64,000 nucleotides of DNA from Collybia mongolica (GCA_013420905.1 JAAXNY010000006.1:1364001-1428000), one strand, 5' to 3'. Shown: positions 23,783 through 36,162, counted from the first letter of the stretch. Notes: generated by a model not told the origin, from the sequence alone. A program made the numbers and translations.

Positions 23783-24974
23783 GGGAAAGACTGATGAAGC
23801 GGAAGATGGAGGCAGCTAAGGGGGTAGGGGGACCACGGCGGGGAGGAGGAAGCGGGTGGCTTTCGAAACGGCACCTAGTGTCCTTTTGAAGGGTATCGGT
23901 TAGGGAAGGGCCAGAAATACGTTCCATTATCCACACAGGTCGATCAGTCCGAAGCTAACAGTGGAAAACCCAGGGTCTCCCCGAGACAATTAGACAATAG
24001 AGGCAACTTGAAGTTTAGCGTGTCCGCGTTGCCCTTTCGAGACAAAAAGCCGGTAGGAGCTGAAGATCAAAGTCAGGGGCGGGTACAGACTAGTTCATTT
24101 CATTCCCTCCCACCTCGTAGCGTTCCGCGATGGCCGACATTGAAAAGCTATGCGAGCTCTACTATGCATAAGTGTCCATCATCGAATTACACTTGTCACA
24201 TAATACAGGATTCGTACACTGTGGCTGTTTTGGCTGCTGTTTTGTGAATATTCAGTACTCCAAAAGAGGACTGGAGAAGCACAGGTTCCAGATGGATGTC
24301 TGATGAAGTTGATATGAAGGGCGCCAATCGTTATTGTTGTTATTGTAGTTCCGTGAGCTGTGCTGATGTGCCAAGACAATCTTTTTGTCTTTGTCAATGT
24401 TACCGGTCCGATCATGATCAGATCTTCAAATCTTATCTTATCTTCTCTGTAGAGTTGAAGTGCTACTACCATAGTACTTCATTCCGTCAGCGTTAACTTT
24501 ATATACTAGCTACTAATATACATAAATATTCTCGACATTATCTTACTGCACCTGCGAATCTCACACCTTCGCCGCTGCGTTGATCTGGCATTGAGCGTAT
24601 ATACCTACTACCGTGACCGTCTGACACTTTCTAACCGAGTGGACTGGAGGTAAACTGAAGGGGGGAATAGTGTTGTACACGTAGGTCGGAGTCCAACACT
24701 GTTTTCAGCAAGGCCAGTCTCGTTAAGAGGTGCACACGGAAAAGGCCCAATTGTCTGTTCTACTGCCTACCACTGACCCGTTCACCTTAGCTAATCTAGT
24801 ACTTGAAATGGCAGAATGTAGCCGAGGCAACCTCATGCTCACAACTTTCAAGGAGCACATGCCGATGGGTGGCGCACTTGTAACCTTCGATGGCGAGATC
24901 CTGCCGGCTAACTATATAGAGGATGACTTTCAGTTCTACTGCCAGCTCACTCCCCAAGGTCGCATTTTGTCATT
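23783..24974. other. Divergent upstream region between OPT transporter and TauD gene
   Basis: About 1.2 kb without a supported gene. Short frames on both strands look non-coding. It should hold both promoters. Confidence 0.55.
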
Positions 24975-26368
24975 ATGTCGACCACCCTGACGCAAACCAT
25001 CCAGACCACCCCCACCACGGCTTTCTCCCTACGTGAAACACTCTCAGCCGAAGGAGAGAATCAGTATGAAGACACAGAATCCTACCAATACACGCATCTT
25101 CTCCCTTATTTCTCTCAGGATCATCACCCTGCCCTGACTCCGTTCCATCACGTAGATCCCGGCCAACGTGCCTTGGCTCATCCCAACCCCCGGGCGTTCC
25201 TCGACAACGCCACAAGCGTTATCCAACTGACGCCTGGCCTCGGTATAGAGGTTCATGGGATCAATCTAGCAGCCTTGGATGGCGATGGAAGGGACCAAGT
25301 TGCACTTGAGGTGTTTGCGTTGCTTGATGCTTGATGCGTCGATGCCCATGTTCACTGAGATTTCCTCAGGTGGCCCGCAGAGGTTTAGTTGTGTTTAGGG
25401 ATCAAGGAGAATTTATTAATAGTGGCCCTGACTTTTATCGAGCATGGGGTAGACACTTTGGACGGTGAGTATCTCACTCTCAGCCCCCAGCATATTCAGT
25501 CTGACATGGTTTGTAAAGCCTGCATATCCATCCTACATCAGGCCATCCTGAGGGATATCCGGAGATTCATCTAGTATACAGGCACGAGATACAAAACCTA
25601 TTTCACAGAACGGGAGCCTCATTGATAATCGCAGAGATTCCAACTCAACATTCAACTACGAAATTGACGATAGTATCACAACGATCTTCTGGCATTCTGA
25701 TGTATCTTATGAGCTTCAACCTCCTGGTCTTACCACCTTTTTCCTCCTTGCACAACCCACTTCTGGGGGCGATACGCTCTTCACGTCCCAAGTATCAACG
25801 CTGAAGAAGCTATCCTCACATTTCGTCGCCTTCTTGCGCACCTTGAAAGCTGTGCATTCTGGTGTGGAGCAGGCTGATTTCTCTAGGTCGGGTCGACGAG
25901 GTGGGGTCGTGCGACGAGACCCTGTGGAGAATATCCATCCTGTTGTGAGAAGACACCCCGTCACTGGCGAGGAAGCGCTCTATGTCAATCGGCAATTCAC
26001 TCGTCGTATTGTTGGGTTAAAGCGTGAAGAATCAGGTACGTTCGTGTATTACAAAAGAAGCGGACCCAAATATCCTGACGTGCGTTGAAGAGAATATTTT
26101 GAAATTCTTGTTTGATCATATCGACAAAAGTGCCGACTTACAGGCTCGTGTAAAGTGGCAGCCAAACACCGTTGTCCTTTGGGACAACCGAGTCACCGCT
26201 CATGTGAGTCCAAGGTTAATACCTGAACATATGTACAGAACTGACGGGCTTTCACAGTCTGCTATCGTGGACTACAAGGAGTCGAAGGAGCGTCGTCACG
26301 GTGCACGAATCACCCCTCAAGCAGAGAGACCGATTTCTGCAGAAGAGGGGCTTGATCTTGTGGAGTAA
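24975..26368 (+). CDS. TauD/TfdA-type 2-oxoglutarate/Fe(II) dioxygenase
   Basis: Non-haem iron dioxygenase of the taurine/sulfonate-cleaving type; the substrate is not determined. Exons: 24975-25310, 25370-25464, 25519-25581, 25635-26035, 26091-26203, 26258-26368; 372 residues. Iron ligands: H185 and D187 in 'WHSDVSYELQPPG' and H336 in 'WDNRVTAH'; the 2-oxoglutarate-binding Arg lies in 'RRHGARITPQAERP'. Other family blocks are 'VARRGLVVFRDQ' and 'GHPEGYPEIHLVYR'. Intron 3 (25582-25634) has to start with GCACGA to keep the frame. It restores the usual short VYR-D...FNYE link, but the donor is weak, so inactivation cannot be excluded. Two acceptors are AAG. Confidence 0.85.
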
Positions 26369-27136
26369 GGATGGGAAATTGGAAGTTTGTAGAATTGTAT
26401 CATTCCTCTGTTTGAAGCGCCTCATTTTTGAAGCGCCTCACTGGACAGAATGCTTTGTGGCCCGAAAGTGAGCAATTTGGCTCCAGATTTGCTCTCTTTT
26501 GGCTTTGCGATCGAAAGCTTTCACTTTGACTTGAGTTCGGGAGATCCCGTCCGTCCGTCCGTCCGTTTTCCAAACTCAAGCACGCTTGGCTTGTTTTCCT
26601 GCATGCGTCGTTCACAGCGAGCCTTATATCCCACATACGATGACCCTCCGTACCCAAGGCACTTCGAATTGGTGTTCAAATACCTAATAGCAATCTAAGG
26701 AGAACTCATTGAGTCTGAAAGTAATGGGAATAATATACATGGATATTCAAGGGAAGAATTTTTTCTAGGAGCGGGCCTCAGAAAGATAATATGACGAGCT
26801 CACCGCTGGCCACGTTGTATAAGGCACGGTCGCCAAGCATAATGAGCAATGTGTGGTGTAGTATATCTGGCAAGCATGTGATCGTGGGGCAGTCCATTTT
26901 TGTCAATGGAGGATCGAACGAAAGCCAAAGTGACCGGCTTTCAGGCCAAATAATTGTGTCCGGTGATGCCCCCCATACCTCTGTACCGCCATACCTCCTT
27001 TATCTTGTAGTAATGTTTTGAACTCGTTTGAATCGGTAAGATCATCAATACATCTGATCAATGTCACTTGTCTCTTAGCCGATCACCTGCTTTCCCGTAG
27101 CTTAGTGACGCTTGTTTCTTGACTCTCTAAAAATCA
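26369..27136. other. Intergenic region TauD / ALG10
   Basis: 768 bp with no supported gene. It holds a (CCGT)5 microsatellite and presumably the ALG10 promoter. Confidence 0.55.
26547..26566 (+). repeat. (CCGT)5 microsatellite
   Basis: Five perfect tandem CCGT units in the 3' flank of the TauD gene. Confidence 0.9.
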
Positions 27137-28956
27137 ATGGCCACGACGGCCGTTTATTATCTCGCCTTTTGTGGCGTCTGTGTCACTGTCCTAAAGGAAT
27201 TCAATGTCATTGTCGGTGAACCATACATGGTATTTCCACTTTGCGCCACGACCACCAGTCGAAACTGACGTTCTGGAAAATTAAGGACGAACCGTTCCAT
27301 GTCACACAAGCTCAAGCCTACTGTCGCGGGGAGTTTGCAACATGGGATCCGAAAATTACTACCCCGCCTGGACTGTGAGTTTTCTTGAAACAGCTCCAAT
27401 GAACCCCCTATGGCTAGGGTCTGAGCTCAATGAAATACGTCAGATACATCATGAGTCTGTTGCTGAAACGCGTCTTCATGTTCAAATGTACATTACCGAT
27501 GTTACGACTCACGACGGTGTTGGCGCTCATGTCGCTTCCGCTTGCCCTGACACGCCTCCTTTGTTTCAATAAACGTATACGATCGCCAACCTCGATCCTT
27601 GCTCCAACTATGGAAGCACTCATCCTCGGAGCATTTCCAATAGCTTGGTTCTTTGGTTTCTTGTATTACACGGAAGTTCCGAGCCTGGCTTTGGTGATAG
27701 GGACTGTCATAGCAGCTACAGACGATCGGCATTGGCTTGCTGCCCTGGTGTGTACTCCCGTCCTAGCCTGAAGAATGAGGCTGATCGGAGTCGGGTGACA
27801 GCTTGGCCTCATCAGCTGTACCTTTCGCCAGACGAATGTGATTTGGGTCCTCTATGCATATGCATTGAGCCAGCTCATGTACTTGCGGTTTAGACGTGCA
27901 TCACCAGGTGTCGAGTCCCTCAAAAAGCTTCACGATCCTCCTGCTCTAGCTGCTGGCCCAGGCATGTCCTTAATGTCATTAACGTTGTGACCACAAGGTC
28001 TTATGTAGTACAGGTGACCTGCTCCGATCGATTTTTAGTGTTCCTTTCGTCATTGCGGATGTTCTTCCTTCGTTTGTGCCATACTCATTCGTCCTTGCCG
28101 CCTTCGGAGGTTTTATGGTGTGGAATGGTGGAATTGTTCTTGGTTCGTCCGTTTGACCGTCAAGTCGTTTGTAATTTAACCTTCATGGAAAGGTGACAAG
28201 GCCAACCACATACCCTCACTTCACATACCGCAGCTATACTATTTTCTCGCCTTTTCGACAGCTTTTGGATGGCCTGTACTTATCTCGGGTCCCGGCGGTC
28301 TTCGCAGTTTGATTCAAGACATATCAAAACGAATGTTTGGTGGTAAATTGTAGGGCCACATCTTTCTATCTTAACTTCCAAACAGTTTATGACCGGGACA
28401 GACGCATATTGTCAACCACGGTCCTGTCAATCGCAATGGGGATGACGGTGAAACTCTTCACGTCAGTCGTCTACCGATTGTGATATTGCCTATTCTCACA
28501 AAGATTTGTGATTCAGAATTCATCATCCTTTCCTGCTGTCGGATAATCGGCATTACACGTTTTACTTATGGCGTCGGGTATACATGTTCCATTCTACAGT
28601 TCCGTATTTACTGATTCCAGTTTATGTGGCTTGTGGATGGGCGTGGTTCTTGCGTGCTGGTATGTAGCCCTATTTCTCGTGGTGGTCGATCGGTTGAATG
28701 TGATACCCCAGGTCGCGACCAAACGTTACTTCAGACCTTGATCCTGCCGGTGTTCGTTCTGCCCACCCTGCTGCCGACACCGTTGCTTGAGCCACGCTAC
28801 TTTCTAATACCCTATATCTTGTTGAGATCACAAGTGTCGGATGTGCCGACATGGGCGCTAGCAATTGAAGGTCTTTGGTATGCGGTCATTAATGGGGTGA
28901 CAATGGGTATCTTTTTGTATCTACCTAGGGCGGGCGTCGGTCGTTTTATGTGGTAG
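27137..28956 (+). CDS. ALG10: Dol-P-Glc alpha-1,2-glucosyltransferase (Alg10/Die2)
   Basis: ER membrane enzyme that adds the last, terminal glucose to the lipid-linked N-glycan precursor. Nine exons: 27137-27229, 27286-27374, 27444-27747, 27802-27961, 28014-28142, 28193-28342, 28386-28461, 28517-28659, 28712-28956; 462 residues, the normal length. Signatures: '[15 protein letters not shown]' with the lumenal acidic DE, '[12 protein letters not shown]', '[14 protein letters not shown]', '[18 protein letters not shown]', and the C-terminal 'RFMW'. About a dozen hydrophobic segments. Intron 4 (27962-28013) starts GCATGT and is a GC-AG intron; an in-frame GT alternative gives a stop. Several acceptors are AAG. 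Confidence 0.95.
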
Positions 28957-29223
28957 GAGAGCCTGAATCGGACTCGAGGCCACACCGGGTCGGAAGCTTT
29001 AGGTGACGGAGGCAAACAGGAATAAACAAATTTTGTTGCGATCATGGTCACGATGTTGAAGTTGAAACGAAAATAACCACTGAGTTCAAGCGTTGAAGCC
29101 ACTTGGCATTGGAAACGACTCAAAACGAACCCGCTATTTTGCGGCAACGACTATTACGACTGCATTAACGACCTCCAAACATATCTATTTTTTCCTCTTC
29201 TATACCTGACTTGTTTCATCAAC

Positions 29224-31278
29224 ATGAACAAGTCGGCTGAACCTAGTTCGAGTGGCAGCCCACGTACCAAACCTTCCACAAGGAGTTCCATAAGGCACTC
29301 CCTCGGTCTTGCAGGGAAGGCATTTGCAGATGTCATAAACAAGGATGTCGATAAAGGCGCTAAGAAGGGAAAGGACACAAGTTCTCGTCGTCTTAGTGCA
29401 ATTGGCATCAAACCAGCTGCCCCCCGTGCCTCAATGAGCGACGCCAAACCCACTCCCCAAGGTACAAGACGAGTCGCGACGCCAGAATCCAAGACAATAA
29501 CTCGCCGGCGAGTGTCTGCTGGCGTCCAGCGTTCATCTTTAGACGAGCAGGCTTCTAAACCTCTTGATCATGTAGGGGTCACTAGGTCGGCCTCAGTTCG
29601 CCCTCGTAATCCCAATACATCTTCTGCTCTCCCAAAGTATCGCCCAAAGTCAGCTTTACTTGAGACAGCAAAGCCCTCTTCACCTCGCACTGGCACTCGT
29701 AGGCCCCTTAATAGTTCAGATAGTGAGAAGGAGGACAGACGAGAACAAATGAAGGGCGAAATCAATCGTCCGCCAATGGAGAAGGTCTCTCGACCCATCA
29801 GTCCTCTTCCACACCGAGCTGCCCTCAAAGCCAATTTGTCGAATGCTATCATTACTACCCCTCCCAGTACACCTATCAAAACCAAGTTTTCTACTCCTTC
29901 CAGCTCAAGGCCATCCCCTTCACGGCCAACTAAATTGGCTAAAACGGCCACATCTGCCTCAGCCACACATTCAGCTATTCCGCGGCCACCGTCTTCGACA
30001 TCGTCCTCGAGTTCTTTCACACCTCATACGCCTAAAACACCTAGTGCGAGAAATATCTCAGCCATACGTCAGTCTGCTCAGGAGAAGTCCTCTCGTCTTA
30101 GTCCATCACCACATTCTACCAACGACTCTCCGCGTATTCGCCAATCCAGGAAGAGTTCGAGAGATGTAACCCCAAGCCCGACCCCCAACGCCGTTGGAAA
30201 TATGTCGCATATATCTGAAGGCAACAGCGAAGATAGCGAGACTGACGATGTCGAACTTCTTTTAGCTCCTGTCGCTGCGTTTGGTGCACCCACACCAGCA
30301 ATGCCCCGGATACAAGCGACGCGTAGCCGTAAACGTCCTCCTCCTCAAACTCCAACTCGCGCCAACCTTCTCCCTACACGCGCCAATATGTCATATCTAT
30401 CCCCTCTTCCACCTGACCAGGATTCTTCCTCTTCATCACTTCGACCACCACAGGAGCGGGGCAGTAAGCAGGCCCGTGGCTCCATCCTATCATGGGAACA
30501 ACTAGCCTCTGAAGCCTCGAGAACCTTAGGCGAAGATGAGATTGAGAATATGCTCTCTGACATCCCGGCCCCCTTCCGACCGGGGGCTGTCTCTCCGACT
30601 CCAAGTACAGGCTACACAGATATCCCAGAGAGCCCATGTCTTAGTGCAATGAGCTCTCCTGGAGGATATGGATCTATCTCACAGGTCCTTCTTCCGGACG
30701 TCACGCCTTCACCAGCGATGCACAACAACCAACGATATTATATGCCGTCCTCTGAGGTTCCGGCCGTTGATGCGGCGATTGTGACGCTTTTGCGACTACA
30801 GTTGGCGTCCGCCGAACAAACTGCGAAGGCTAGGCTAGAGCAAATGCAAATAATGGAGGAAGAGATACATAGCTTAAAAGATTCTCGGACTCGTGAAGCC
30901 CATGAGTTGACGAAACAAGTTGCATACATGGAGGACCAGATACGTGCGAATATCGATAATCGGGAACGAGCAGATGAGGAACGCGGGGCCTATACATCTA
31001 ATCTTGAGGACGAGCTACGACAAATGCAAGCTCTGCGAGATCAAGCTATACAGGAGGCCGTTGCTAAGAGTCGAGAAGGAGCACGAAGAGAGAGAACCGC
31101 CGCTCTGGCGTCGCAGCGGGGTTGTTGGGCAGTTATATGTTCGGCCCGCGTTGCGTCTTCTGAATGGGCGTCAGTTCGCGAGTTATCTCAGATGGAGTTG
31201 GATATTATTCAGGGCGATAGGCAAATTTTGTCCATTCTCCTTGCAGAGCTGGATCAACTGTGCGGGATGCTTATATAA
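29224..31278 (+). CDS. Hypothetical Ser/Pro/Arg-rich protein with C-terminal coiled coil
   Basis: A single open frame of 684 residues without introns, unlike its neighbours. Residues 1 to about 515 are low-complexity, rich in Ser, Pro, Thr and Arg with many SP/TP and RxxS sites ('KTPSARNISAIRQS', 'RDVTPSPTP'). From about 515 a Glu/Gln/Arg-rich heptad region follows ('LRLQLASAEQTAKARLEQMQ', 'EEEIHSLKDSRTREAHELTK'), probably a long coiled coil. No catalytic motif is seen. Many proline-directed phosphosites suggest a cell-cycle or cytoskeletal regulator, but that is a guess. It is convergent with Spc7, 213 bp apart. I do not recognise the family. Confidence 0.75.
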   Translation: MNKSAEPSSSGSPRTKPSTRSSIRHSLGLAGKAFADVINKDVDKGAKKGKDTSSRRLSAIGIKPAAPRASMSDAKPTPQGTRRVATPESKTITRRRVSAGVQRSSLDEQASKPLDHVGVTRSASVRPRNPNTSSALPKYRPKSALLETAKPSSPRTGTRRPLNSSDSEKEDRREQMKGEINRPPMEKVSRPISPLPHRAALKANLSNAIITTPPSTPIKTKFSTPSSSRPSPSRPTKLAKTATSASATHSAIPRPPSSTSSSSSFTPHTPKTPSARNISAIRQSAQEKSSRLSPSPHSTNDSPRIRQSRKSSRDVTPSPTPNAVGNMSHISEGNSEDSETDDVELLLAPVAAFGAPTPAMPRIQATRSRKRPPPQTPTRANLLPTRANMSYLSPLPPDQDSSSSSLRPPQERGSKQARGSILSWEQLASEASRTLGEDEIENMLSDIPAPFRPGAVSPTPSTGYTDIPESPCLSAMSSPGGYGSISQVLLPDVTPSPAMHNNQRYYMPSSEVPAVDAAIVTLLRLQLASAEQTAKARLEQMQIMEEEIHSLKDSRTREAHELTKQVAYMEDQIRANIDNRERADEERGAYTSNLEDELRQMQALRDQAIQEAVAKSREGARRERTAALASQRGCWAVICSARVASSEWASVRELSQMELDIIQGDRQILSILLAELDQLCGMLI

Positions 31279-31491
31279 CACAGTAAGTATCTGCGAATTT
31301 GCCACTTGGGTTTACCTGACCGTTGGAATAGTTTGCACATGTCCCTTCTATGAATTTGACTGTTGGATGTATCTGTACTTTTAGTGTCACACATATTCAT
31401 TTTGTCATGGTTTCTTCTATATAATTTACATGAATTACGAATTATGATAATTATACAAACAAGATAAAAATTTGATACATAAATGGACAGG

Positions 31492-34400
31492 TCAATGATA
31501 GATATCTTGAGCCTCGATACACGCATCCAAGAGGCATGCATAATTGTCAGCTGGACTAGCCTGTTCGAGACGAGCTATTATACCCCTAGATATAGCTTCA
31601 TGGCTATTGAAAAAGGGTCAGATAATAGGACTGTTGATTCACGCAGTTGAGGCTCACTTGATTGTTCCATAGACAGTTTTTACCTCATGTCTCATCGAGC
31701 CGATGGACATTGGCCAGTGACAGAACGCTTCAACGGAAAACACAAACGAGATTAAAGCCTTCGCCTTTACAAACGGAAACATAACAGTTGCGGTCGCCTT
31801 AAATGTGGGTGATTTGCCCTGCACGGGAGGCAAAATTTCGATTTCGACGGGGTACTTGACAGTGAGAAGTGTCAATTGAGTACGGAGTTGCGCGCATGCT
31901 GACCAGAAATCTCCAAGTTGTTGAACGATCTACAGAAAGTTTTGCATTAGCATTATATTCTCTATCGGTCGAATATAACCTTACTTGACGAGTGGTAAGA
32001 TTTCCCCCGTTGATAATTTGTTGCTTCGCCATGTCTAGGAGAAATTTACTGAGCTGCGGGAAATGGTCCTTGTGGTTGCCGCGCGCCTTGTTCACACTAG
32101 ACACGTTCACTCGAGAAACTATGGGAACAAAGTTCTTGCATGGGATGGAGACCCGGAACTGTGAAGCATAGACATATTCGAACATTCCAGAGCTGACTTT
32201 TGTTGCACGAAACATATGAAGATCTTCTAGAGCTTCAAGCTCGTCTGGTCAAGCAACTTTTAGTCAGAAGTCAACTCGACGAAGGGCGGTGCCGATCTAC
32301 CTTTGAGCCTGAAAACCTCTGCCCGGGTGCTATTCTTCTGGATATGTAAGACTCTTTGTGCGTCCGCAATAGCAGTCATTGCCTCCAACTTCTGTGCATC
32401 AATCTCTTCACGCTTTTCTTGCAGCCAGCGAAGTTGAGATTTGCCCTCTGCAACTTCAGCTCGAAGAGCTTCAACCTCAATACTAACAAACTCATCAATA
32501 TAGTTTCGTAAAAAGCAGGGTGTACCTCACTTCTGTTCCGCTATCGATGCTTTTAGCTCATTGAGGTATTCCTGGTCACTCGCTTCAATTTCGGTAACTT
32601 CAGCATTTTCCTTCTCAAGCTCTCGCGTGATATCTTCGTATTCTTCTGTCAATGCAGGAATAACTTCGTTAGCGCTAGCGCGTATGTGTTCGAGTACTTT
32701 GGCGTCCTGTGCCAGCCATTTAAATATTTTACGACACCCAAAACCAGTGATGAATTTTACCGTTTCCAAGGATTTAAACATATGGTCAGCTGTGATGCGG
32801 AGACCTTCCAGCCACTGCAACTTCCAATCGTACCAATCCGACTTTGCTAGACCTCTTGTATTGGTTCGTATTAGTTGAAGTTGGTGCTAAGAAAGTATTA
32901 AACTTGCGATGATCAAAAATATAAAAGACGGGGCTTACAAGTAACTCTGCTTGGCCTTCTTCATCTGCCCGCGAGTATTCGGTAAATAACTCTGGAGTGA
33001 TCTTAGATGCTTCGTCTTCGGCTTGGGCGAAATCGGCTTTGCTTTTTTCGACCCATGCTTGCAAGTCTTTTGAGACACGCGAGTACAAAACGAGTTGTGG
33101 TACTTCAACTCCCATGGCCGTCACAAACTCCGCCAACGGAATATCAGCAGAATTGCGTGGCTGACGGGTCGGCTGTTGCGATGGATGTGTGGACCGCCGA
33201 GGGGCAGTTATTTCATCCATAAATTTTATCCCTGTTATGGAAAAGAACTGTTCAATTGATATGGGATGCTATAAGGATCAATAGTCAGCTAAGGCACGGA
33301 CAACAAACAAGACGCATTATCTCTTACATCCTCATCCTCTCTAATAAGCTCATTCGCGTTAATCCCATTCCGCCACTGCTCTGTTGAATCTACCTCCATG
33401 TTCACAACTCTTTCGTCCTCTCCTAAAATGTCAGGACCAAATACAGTGGATATGTCGACGGCATTTACGATGAGTGATGAGGGACCCCCTTCGTGAAACG
33501 GGAGACGCGCTGGTGCGGGAGAGTTGGGTCGAGGAGAGGCGGGAGCTGGAGATCCTCTCGTTGGACTAGGAATTGCGACTGCTTGTCGGGAAGCCTCTCG
33601 TACACATTGATGGGTGTCTTGTTTCTTCTCCTTTTCTTTCTCAAGGGCAGATCCTACATTGTTGTCGAACCGAGTCCATGCGTCGGATACGCCAGATCCC
33701 ATGCTTACCCGACCAAGCCCCAGGCCAGCTTTCTTCTTCGGTGAGGATCTTACTGACGTTGTCGGCACTTCATCCTCCTCTGAGGGCCTTGGACCAATCC
33801 CAGTACCCAGACTTTTTCTCCGAGCAAAATATCCAGATGGCCTCCGCAGGGAGGACGGACGGGGTGCAGACGCCCCTGTTAAAGGCGCCTGGAAAGGGGC
33901 TTTCTTGCTGGGAGATAAGGGTTTCAGCTTCGTAGCAGACGTAGAAGCAGTGGGCCATTTATCAGCGACAGTTGGACGTTTCGAAGGACTTGGTCGATCC
34001 GAATCGATATTTTCAACATCGCTCGCTCCCCCATCTGTAATCTGACGAGGGCGTTTAGTTAAACTTGTCTTTTTCGGAGTTGAGCGCGACACCGGGGGAG
34101 CGAACGCCGCCGAGAACCTCTTCGCTGGAGATGGGGGAGCGAAAATGGCGGCTTTGCCCTTCGAGGGTGAAGGCGCTCGAGGAGTAAAAGAGAATGGTAC
34201 AGGAATTGTTGGCTGTTGCGGCATCGGCGGAGCTGAGGAAGCGGGCACAGAGTCAGAAGAAGTATCCATGGGCGGTGGATGAAAGACCGAGGGCACAAGT
34301 ACTGGTGGAGCTTTCGGAGACAGTGGACGTGCCAAAGACTGCCGGGGAGTAGACTGATTTAGGTGAACAATTGCACCGTATATTTGAGACTCATCCATCG

Positions 34401-35748
34401 TCGATTCTTGATAACCCATGCTCGCACGTGCATCTTCTACTACGCCCATGCTTTCCCGACCGAAAACTTTGCTGACATTCATCGTCCGATCTCCACTGTG
34501 TTCTTCATCCCCAAAGCTATCCTCCATACTGGAGAAAGTGTCGTCGCACGGTTCTTCATATCCTGCTTGGTCTACAGTGTATGGGATAGGTTGCATAGAA
34601 GGCAATGACTCTCTCGCCTTCATCAACCTTTGTACAGCATCGTCTAGGTCCATTCCATCTTCTTGTATGATATTGACATGACTGTGACCGCTATCGTCTG
34701 AGGATGGTTCTGGCTCAATGGGAGTATCTCCGGAATGCGTTGCTTGTCTAAGTGCAAGCCAGACCTCATCGTGCTGGACAGGAGGACGCATTGACCTTTT
34801 CAAAGGCATCGTGAATTCCATCGGCTCAGAATGATCCAAATCAGGTTCGGAGTGTGGTCGCGACTCATCCTCTTCAAATGATTGCGACTTGTCATTGCCG
34901 TCGGAAGTTAAGTCACCTGCCTGAGGGATCTGTGCCAGAGGCTGCCGCACACCCAATGATAGTGAACGTTTTCGAATAAGATCTCCATGAATGACATCTG
35001 TAACATCCATATCATCATCGTAATCTTCTTCCCCATCAAACTCTTCGTCCACAAGAGCGGAACCAGCTTCGTGAAGAAATTCGGTTCGTATTACTGCTGT
35101 TAAGTCCATATCTTCTCCCTCGCTGTTGGCCAACGAATAACGGGTTGAGCTACGCCTGCGGCTGGTGGATGTAGCACCTGGGTAGACATTCTCATTTGTA
35201 ACAGGGCGTTGGGGCTCTTCCGGCGAAGGCTCGTCCGACGCAGGTGATTCAGGGGATTGAGTAAGGTTGACGGCATTTTTATTCACTCCTTCAATGACAC
35301 GAACACGTACATGGGAGGCGAAACTAACACGTCTTCCACCCAGCGACTGCCTGGAGGTGTTGTCGCGAAGTCCAACCTGGAAATCACTGGTAGAATCCAA
35401 CGACTGTGTGGCATTTAAGTCGTCAGCGACGAACGCTTGAGATTGATGGAAATGGGATTGAGACGGTGATTGAGATTGCAATCCCTGTGAATTATCTATA
35501 TGGTTGATGCTGGCACGCGCTTTAAGAATGCTCTTGCGTGGAACCTAGGTGCCGCATTTAGAGGCTGAGATAGAAGGCGTAGAGTACACATTACACACAA
35601 GAGATCGACGAGCCTTTGCGAGTGGACTCATATCACCAGGCACGACGCTGTGCGCCCGTCGCCGAGCCCGAGAGAGAGCATTGGGCTTATTCTGGTTGAG
35701 AACAGCAATAGACCTTCGTCTATGCGGAGAATCTTTGCTAATGGCCAT
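31492..35748 (-). CDS. SPC7: Outer kinetochore protein Spc7/KNL1
   Basis: Scaffold linking microtubule attachment to the spindle checkpoint. Exons: 35748-35599, 35544-33328, 33268-32939, 32886-32531, 32482-32301, 32244-31985, 31929-31658, 31603-31492; 1292 residues. The disordered N-half carries both PP1-docking motifs, SILK (55-58) and RVSF (122-125), and MELT-like sites MDLT (196), MDVT (229), MEFT (292) and MDLD (348). The Spc7 domain starts at about 790 ('HPISIEQFFSITGIKFMDEI'). A coiled coil and a C-terminal RWD-like end ('NYACLLDACIEAQDIYH') follow. It is divergent from the kinesin gene. Confidence 0.93.
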
Positions 35749-36162
35749 AATGGAGTACTGATAGTACAGAGGACGAGACCCGAAGGAAATGAGGGTGCTG
35801 AGGATGTCACAGAATCAGTTTCAACGAAGAGTTCACCAAACAAATCGGCGCGCCAAAATCACGTGATCGTACAGATGGGCCCCCAAGTTTCCTCTGCGAC
35901 GCTTCAGCAGAACATGGCAGCTGTATTACTCGTCAGTGCTGCGTTTTAGTTAATGTGCACGTTAAGAGCTAAGCTTAATTTAGATTAGTTGAGGCTACCG
36001 CAAGAGGAGGGGTTTCGTGGTGATCCTTCATCGACTGAACACGGTGATCACGTGGTTGTTGGATTCGCGTCGAGCCATGCCAATCGCGCCTCGTGTTGCT
36101 AGCCTTTCATCCAAGAAACCGCAAGACAGCGACTTACAGACAGCTCTCAATTTACCCTCGGT
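35749..36162. promoter_or_regulatory. Shared upstream region of SPC7 and the kinesin gene
   Basis: 414 bp between two divergent mitotic genes. Within it GGCGCGCCAAAA (35847-35858) stands next to a perfect E-box CACGTG (35860-35865). The first resembles E2F/MBF-type G1/S elements (GCGCCAAA). Function is inferred only from position and resemblance. Confidence 0.45.

Noticed and set aside
24730..24990. An 86-residue plus-strand frame overlapping the TauD start
   Set aside because: It overlaps the TauD start codon in another frame and has no recognisable content.
35549..35949. Plus-strand frames over the SPC7 5' end
   Set aside because: They are shadows of SPC7 exon 1 and its upstream region, without family similarity.
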